DNA of 64,000 nt from NCBI RefSeq assembly GCF_014633365.1, contig NC_068351.1, positions 20,015,366 to 20,079,365 on the forward strand, given 5' to 3'. Every line of letters starts with the position of its first letter. Position 1 is the stretch's first letter. The notes beneath the pieces are model-generated. The model saw nothing but the letters and a program-made list of their open reading frames with translations. It made no database searches and was not told the origin of the DNA. Positions 58,084-64,000 of this stretch are shown in pieces. A program made the translations under genes and the position numbers. The stretch comes from Diospyros lotus. Taxonomy: Eukaryota; Streptophyta; Magnoliopsida; Ericales; Ebenaceae.

Positions 58084-58944
58084 ACTTTGTAACACCTCCC
58101 CCCCAAGCTACCCCATCCCAAGGCAACTTAGAAGAGTAGGTGTCAAGGAACATAGAAGAATCAACACCAAGACACAAGCATGCATACATCTGACATCCAT
58201 AAAACTCAAACCAAAAAAGATGACTTCAATGGTTACAGGCATAACTTTCTTTTAAGTTACATTACACACAAAATAGAGTCTATACATCTACTAACACAAC
58301 CTTCCCAAGACCATTTAGGTCAAGAGGAGAACTGCACGAGCACATGTCTACCCATCCTTCTTGCTCAACTCCCTTCTTGTCACTTCTTTACCTTTACCTA
58401 GAATGAAGGAGAGTACAACGCGAGCTACAAAGCTCAATAAGTATAAAAAATAAGAAGGAAGAGCATGGGAGATAATAATGTGATACGGGTGTGGTGAATA
58501 AGCATATAGACGGGAATGATAGATTATAACTCAGGAGTTACACTCACACCCGTAATGATAATGTCATGCATAACACACATAAAAACCGATCAGCACATAA
58601 TTGGCTAGTGGCCTCACATAATAATATAAAATGCATCACAATACATACCGACCTGTAGCTGATACTTGCTCCTAGAGAAACTGTAATAGCACGTGGATCA
58701 TAGGTCTTATATACTCGGCTATAGCCATACGTTCATATATGTATATAATCTCACCCATGGTCCTCACCACTAGGCGCGCCTCTCAGTCATCACTGTAGGA
58801 GTGTAACCCTAGTCAGGCTAATACCTATTGGATTTGGGGGATATATCTCGGCGATACATAACCACTGCACGCATAATCATCCTTGTCCATACCTTTTTCA
58901 ATGCACATGCAACACATAGAGTGGCCACATACAAATTGCACATG

Positions 58945-59093
58945 TGATAGAAATAAGAGCTGATGCTCATGCTCACTCATGAGATGGGATGCTAGAGGTC
59001 AAGCTAAGAAATGCTCGTGGAGCACAATTACCACTCATTCAGGACATGCCACGATGGTGCGTGTATGACATTAAAGTTATTTTTAGTTTATAA
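58945..59093. mobile_element. 149-bp insertion of unknown class, TSD acatg
   Basis: Flanked by acatg at 58940-58944 and 59094-59098. The sister LTR (31283-31293) has GCACATG uninterrupted. It starts TGATAGAAATAAGAGC and ends TTTTTAGTTTATAA. It has a small palindromic stretch (GCTCATGCTCACTCATGAG) but no clear terminal inverted repeat. Short solo LTR of a TRIM-type element or a small MITE are both possible. Confidence 0.75.
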
Positions 59094-59689
59094 ACATGTT
59101 CAACACAATTAACCAATAACACCGACATATGGATTTCTTGCTTAATCTTCAAGATCACAACAGGATGTGCTAGTCAGGGAATGGAGAAGAAACAAGCCTC
59201 CCATGCAAGATTCCACTTAAAACTCCATTCCTTAATAATAGTGGGAAGGAACAAACCCCACATGGCTGTGAAAACTTCCCCCAAGTTTAAATACCCTAAC
59301 CCCAGTCACACTCTCAAGACACGTACCCAACCCTTAGAATAATAAAATCCAAGAGAAAAGAGGAAAGAAGAGGGAACTTTCCTTTTATTTCACCTATCAA
59401 CCACTAGGAACCCCTTGGATAGCAGAATCTAGCTTGCTGTGTGAAGAAGAATGAGGGTTTGAAGAAGAACAAAGAGCTTACGAGAGAGAAAGCTCGAGTT
59501 TATCTACTCTGCTTTTGGGATATTTTCCTTACAATTTCTTTCTCTTATATTTTCTCTATACATTATGTTTATCCATTTATTTCCCAAATTCATTTATTAT
59601 TTCTCGATCTAAAATCTTCTATATGTTTCTTGAATTAATGATGGTTCGAAAGATATATATATATATATATATATTTGTGAGTCACTGAG

Positions 59690-60335
59690 AGAGACATTCG
59701 AATATAATTTAAGGTATTCGGATGATATATACATATATATACTACTGCATGAAAGTCATTTGGATGATCTGGGCAAATGGGTTTTGAGGCTTTTGATGGA
59801 AGAATTGAGAAAATGCAAAAGACATTCAAATGCTACAATAAGGCATTCAAATGAATTTGAAACAGTTGGATGAAATGATGAGGGAAAAAGAAGGCCATTC
59901 GAATGCTACAGTGGCCTCATCCGGATGAATTTCTCAATTTTCATATGACTCATTCGAATGGAAGGAAGCTCATTCGAATGGAAAGGTTTAATCTACTAAA
60001 AATGTATTCTAGACAGTTTTGACACTATTTCAAATTTTGGGCATAACTCTCTCGTTCGAACTATGATTAAGGTGATTCAAAATGATATGGAATGAAAAAC
60101 GAAAGATCTAAAACCTTCATGTTTTGCAGTTTGAGAGATTCAGACTAAAACACAGTCAAAATTGGGTTACAATGAAGAAGTTGCACCCAGAAAAATAGGC
60201 CATTCGAATGACTCATTGTAGCATTCGAATGGGGTTGCTAGGCTTAGGGCATCGCATGGCTTGGATCTCATTTGAATGGTGCCTCCTCCATTCGAATATC
60301 TAGGCCCCCAAAGCCCCACACATTCGAATGCCTCT
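59690..60335 (-). promoter_or_regulatory. CATTCGAATG palindrome array in U3 of gypsy A 5' LTR
   Basis: About 12 copies or near-copies, at the same relative positions as in the 3' LTR (for example 59893, 59948, 59968, 60200, 60221 and 60325). Lies between the LTR start and the AT-rich stretch at 59651-59674. Confidence 0.6.
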
Positions 60336-61077
60336 ACATAAACTCTCTTAACCCTTAACCACTCATCCCAAATCTCCCAAAACGCTTACATACAGACTCA
60401 CACCACACTGAAACCCAACTGGTTTAACAAATAATTCTACCCATTAGACACCAAATAAGACCGAGTTATTCATTAATATCGCCCCCATCTTTGGGTCATT
60501 ACAACCTGGAACTTGCATGGAAAGAAAATAAGTTCTAGGTAATTGAATTGCCAAGAAATGATTTGCATGGAAATTGTCAATTAAGGGTGTTTGATTGGCT
60601 TAATTTTCTACCTATAATTTGTTGTACTTTTCAAGCTTTTGATGTTTGATTGCCACTATTTTCCATGGAATTAGTTATCTTTTCTAGCTTTGGTTGTTTG
60701 ATAACCATTATTTTCCATGAAAATTATCCATTTTTCCATGGAAAATGTACCTATTTCAACTTAAAATTTGAAATAGGCTCCATCCATCATATGTACAATT
60801 CATCAAAAAAAAATTCATTAAAGCCCAATTCAAAAATAAAAAAAGAAAAGAAAATAATAAAAAGAAAGAAATATCGAAGAAGCCCTACAACGACCTCAAT
60901 TATAGGTCTACTTCCAAGCTTTGGAAGTTTGAACTTGGAAGGCTTAGACCTGTGAAGGCTGGGGATACCAAGAAAGAGAAGAAGAAAAAGAAGGGTCGTT
61001 ATTTCTGTGGTTGTGTTGTCGTCGGAACTCCTCGTTATTCCCAGTAGGGTCCACGACGTCCTTCGCGAAGTGCACTT

Positions 61078-61100
61078 TCTTCTTCTTCTTCTTCTTCTTC
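61078..61100 (+). repeat. CTT microsatellite
   Basis: Eight CTT units within PIF copy 3. Confidence 0.9.
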
Positions 61101-61530
61101 ATGAATCACTTCTTTCCCTCTACAAAATCAAAACCCTAGAAAATCAGAACCTGGGGAATCATTCAAGATGAGTGGAAGAAACCCATCAGAAATTGGGTGG
61201 AAGTAGAAATGAACCGACCTGAGGTTGAGGAGATGCAGGGCCAAGGGGTCGGAGAGGCAGCGGTCGAGAAGGACTTTTGGAGGTGCAATGTGAGGAGGAT
61301 GACAATGCCAGAGATGGCCATGGAGGTGGGCAAGACCACGCCTTTAGAAGTTAAGATTGAAGACATAATATGGTTCTTGGGATAAATGGGAGTTATAGTT
61401 AGTCAAGAAAATGGATATGGTGGTTGGCTTTCAGCTTCCTAGCAAGCTTTGAAAATAATCTCATTGTGGATGGAGCTCGTCTTTGGCAAAGATGGGATGA
61501 ACATGAAGGGGACAAAGCAAGCACCGAATG

Positions 61531-63342
61531 TGATGCCCTAACCCCCATTATTGGGTGTCACCGTAACCCACGATTACAACCTCGACCTATCTCAAAGAAT
61601 GGTTATGCCCTGCCAACATAAAGTATTAAAATAATATGGGCGCCTTGGGTGGTGTCTAGGCTTTGTCGCCTTCAACTGTCGAGAACTCGGATTTAAAATA
61701 CATAGACAACGAAAATTTACCCAATTCTCATGCTCGATTAGGCCTTTAAAATATAAATCCAATTTTCATAAACAAATAAAAATAATTATCTACATGCTCA
61801 ATAAAAATACTCCAACATTCAAGCATATTTAAACATATTTTATATCCCAGCCAATTTAAATTCCCACCAAACACACATACTGAATTACTCATAGTGGGAA
61901 CCTTAATTTGATCTTAATCAAAATTTTATTTAAGTCATAGTTGTCTCTCGAAGTTGAATACAAAAAGAACACAGAAACACAACCCACATCCTCACTGTCT
62001 ACAGTCACTTTTAACCAACGACTCTTCCACCAACACAGCTTTCCCTTTCTTAAACCCCAAGCCATCTGTTGGGTTAGTGGGGGTAAAAAGGTGAGTTCAG
62101 GGACTCAGTAAAGGTAATATGCCATGTAATAAATTAATGAGCATGACATCATAGATAAAAATAAAGTGCAACATGTATGCAACCAAAGAAGATTCTCATG
62201 GTTAGAAATCCATCTCAGGCTCTAGGTGTCCCCTAGTGGTTCCCTCTACGACCTCATCCTAAGATTCTCGTGGTTAGAAATCCATTGCCCCATGCCTAGG
62301 CACTCCCTCAACATCTTATCCAAGCCATGCTAAAAGTAATTTACACACAAAGCATATTAAACCCTTATTGGTTTAGCATTAACTGCCTATTCTCGTTAAG
62401 CATACCGACCTTTTGCCTTGATAGCTTCTCTGACAATATTTTTCCATAACATCGAAATCACCAATATCATTTCCCAATATTCCTTTAACATAAATTATCA
62501 TAAATTAATGCAATAAGACACTTGGGTAATTCTATTAAATACCACTAAATTAATTTTATATATCACTTACCTATTCATTCCTTTATTCCTTGCATACACA
62601 AGTTGATAGGTTTTTGCGTAATTTAATCTCTCATAGCATGGTAAAATCAATCGGCCAAATGGCCTTAATAGTGGGCAAGATTGGCCTTAAATAAGGGGAG
62701 GAAAGGGGAGGAAACTGGCTAAAATGGGAGAGACAACTTGGGGTCCAAGGCTGCCCCTGGTGTTTCCATGTGGCAACCAAAGAAGAGGGGCAGATGGCTA
62801 GTGAAACGCCCTAGCAGTGCCGCAGGGCGTAGCATGGTCGTGTCTGGTCGTGGGGATGCTCGCGCGCATGGGCACCAGATGGCACCCAGAAATGACGTCT
62901 TTTTGGGCGCCTTGAGGCTAATTAAAAATCAACCAATTTTCCCCAACGCACGCGAGTCTTCAACGAGACCAAACCCTCAACCGCACCTAACACACATGCT
63001 TGTGCAATCGCCCGTGCTAACCGCCTTCCTCACCCAATATGCACACGTGTTTGGATTTAAGGGGACCCTCAGTCCCTTTTTAGAAAATAGCACCACAGCC
63101 CCCAAATCTTTCAAAATTCACACACACACACCCCTACACCTCATTTCTCTTTATTTCACTTACGCCCCAAAATTTCTAGAAATCCACTAATTTAATTTAT
63201 TCTATTCTTTCATTATTTTCGCAAATATTTTTAAATAAAATAATTAATTATCCTAATTGTCCATTTCCTCAAAACCACACATAACTTAATAAATCACCTT
63301 AAAACCCACAAATTAATTATTTTCAAAGTCAGGGATGTTATA
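61531..63342 (-). mobile_element. Solo LTR (gypsy type), 1812 bp, TSD gaatg
   Basis: TGATGCCCTAACCC...GGGATGTTATA flanked by gaatg (61526-61530 and 63343-63347). The empty site is seen in the related PIF copy 1 (near 29573, GCCAAATGGGAGAG). On the minus strand it starts TATAACATCCCTGAC, a decayed TGTAACATCCC gypsy LTR start. No internal region. The 150-codon plus-strand frame at 62738-63190 has no domain and is not called. Confidence 0.9.
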
Positions 63343-63602
63343 GAATGGGAGAGAAAAATCCTAGAGGATAAAGACAGATCTATTGAGGGGATGGAGACAT
63401 AGGCAAAGGCAATGCGCGGTGGGATAAATTCCCTAGAAAATTAAAACTACGCCCCATGCGAGAAAACCATTTCCAGTAAAAGTGAGAAAATGGCATAACG
63501 TGACCAAAAGTGAGAAAACAATTTACCTAGAAAATTTAGCCAATCAAACACCTCAAAAGCTGGAATTTGGGTGGAAAATGTGGCCAATCAAACACACTAT
63601 AG

Positions 63603-64000
63603 TTAGATAAAAAAGTGAAAATTGTAAGATCAAATATAAGTGGTGAATATTATGGAAAGTTTGATGAATCAGATCAATGTTTAAGTCTATTTGTCAAATT
63701 CCTTGAAAGACATGTTATTTGTGTCTAATACACAATACTAGGTACATCACAATAAAATGATGTTGCAGAAAGGTGTAATTGTACCTTAATGGAAATGGTT
63801 AGGAGTATGATGAACCACTATTCTTTACCCTTATCTTTGTGGATGCATGTATTAAAGATTGTCGTATATTTGCTAAATAGAGTTCCTAGTAAGGTAGTTC
63901 CAAAGACTCATTTTAAACTGTGGACAGATAGGAAACCCAATTTAAGGCACTTACATGTTTGGGGTTGCTCAACATAAGAATTTAAAATCTACATGAAAAT
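63603..64000 (+). pseudogene. Ty1/copia integrase fragment, runs off the right edge
   Basis: Plus-strand reading gives DKKVKIVRSNISGEYYGKF, then SLFVKFLERHVICV, a TAA, YTILGTSQ, a TAA, NDVAERCNCTLMEMVRSMMN, and from 63822 SLPLSLWMHVLKIVVYLLNR, VPSKVVPKTHFKLWTDRKPN and LRHLHVWGCST. This is the copia integrase core: an RSN-x-SGEYY box where the family has R-S-D-x-GGEYY (second catalytic Asp replaced by Asn) and the Glu-containing NDVAERCN region. It abuts PIF copy 3, which appears to have inserted in it. Its left part is not adjacent in the window. Confidence 0.85.

Larger units (their letters stand above)
30429..60503 (-). mobile_element. Ty3/gypsy chromovirus A, degenerate, heavily nested
   Basis: Reads right to left: 5' LTR (58088-60503), primer site, gag in three pieces, protease, RT-RNase H, integrase, chromodomain, purine tract, 3' LTR (30429-34417). 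RT before integrase and the terminal chromodomain assign it to Ty3/gypsy chromoviruses, probably the Tekay/Del lineage. It carries a CACTA in its 3' LTR, gypsy B and solo LTR C in gag, and a 149-bp insertion in its 5' LTR. LTRs differ at about one base in ten over their first 160 bp by eye. The five-base flanks (gcatg and acctg) do not match cleanly. Without guests it is about 9.5 kb. Confidence 0.92.
58088..60503 (-). repeat. 5' LTR of gypsy A (2416 bp), with a 149-bp insertion
   Basis: TGTAACACCTCC...GGTCATTACA, partner of 30429-34417. It shows the empty site of the CACTA found in that partner (59573), and in turn carries an insertion (58945-59093) absent there. An AT microsatellite lies at 59651-59674. 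Confidence 0.92.
30406..63600 (+). mobile_element. PIF-related element (copy 3), split by gypsy A and a solo LTR
   Basis: The left tip GGGTGCATTTGATTGC...CATG (30406-30428) is separated by gypsy A from the remainder (60504-61530 and 63343-63600). After gypsy A the sequence continues GCATGGAAAGAAAATAAGTTCTAGG as in copy 1. The inner termini GGGTGTTTGATTGGCTTAATTTTC (60584) and AAAATTTAGCCAATCAAACACC (63531-63552) form a good inverted pair, and GGCCAATCAAACACAC closes the outer end. Without guests it is about 1.3 kb and has no transposase. It lies against copia integrase sequence on the right. A clean TSD was not identified. Confidence 0.72.

Noticed and set aside
62738..63190. 150-codon plus-strand ORF
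   Set aside because: It lies within the gypsy-type solo LTR at 61531-63342 on the opposite strand and shows no family features.

Overview
The window is plant nuclear DNA. LTR retrotransposons of Ty3/gypsy chromovirus and Ty1/copia type, CACTA elements, a PIF/Harbinger element and a captured ankyrin exon with a GT splice donor point to a flowering plant, probably a eudicot with a repeat-rich genome. The species cannot be named from the sequence. No intact host gene, rRNA, functional tRNA gene or CRISPR array was found. Almost every base can be assigned to a transposable element or its decay products, and most elements sit inside other elements.

Left block (1-17032). A gypsy-derived element without coding capacity (LARD-like: ~2.4 kb LTRs, tRNA-Met-type primer site, 5.6 kb internal region with no recognisable ORF) fills 1-10287; its left end lies outside the window. 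It sits inside the 3' LTR of a minus-strand Ty1/copia element (10288-17032) whose gag-pol is a pseudogene. A 1.48-kb non-autonomous CACTA element (13869-15350) splits that copia between gag and protease.

Middle block (17033-30428). This holds a gypsy LTR relic, a decayed array of CACTA-like subterminal repeats, and a small non-autonomous LTR retrotransposon (20976-24142, TRIM-like) carrying a solo LTR in one of its own LTRs. Next comes a defective PIF/Harbinger element (24265-29835). It has relics of both its genes, a Myb/SANT protein and a DDE transposase. The Myb/SANT gene is split by a copia-type solo LTR that contains a perfect 64-bp hairpin. A related, reversed PIF copy follows.

Right block (30406-63600) is a deep nest. 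A short PIF relative is split by gypsy element A (30429-60503). Gypsy A carries a 1.7-kb CACTA in its 3' LTR. Its gag is split twice: by gypsy B (38824-48610, nearly complete, LTRs about 98% alike by eye) and by solo LTR C (48749-57629). Solo LTR C contains solo LTR D (49890-56239). Solo LTR D contains a 4.65-kb CACTA (50876-55528) with a spliced TNPA-like gene relic and a captured ankyrin-protein first exon. The same PIF copy also carries a 1.8-kb solo LTR (61531-63342). It ends against a Ty1/copia integrase fragment that runs off the right edge.

Most insertions are supported by target-site duplications (TSDs) read directly: ttt, tta and ttt for three CACTAs; ccacc, ccagt, ataac, gaatg, cctaa and accac for LTR insertions. 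The most unusual items are a 202-codon stop-free acidic ORF upstream of gag in gypsy B, the 64-bp perfect inverted repeat, the gene-capturing CACTA, dense short-palindrome arrays in two unrelated LTR families, and a 149-bp insertion present in only one of two sister LTRs.
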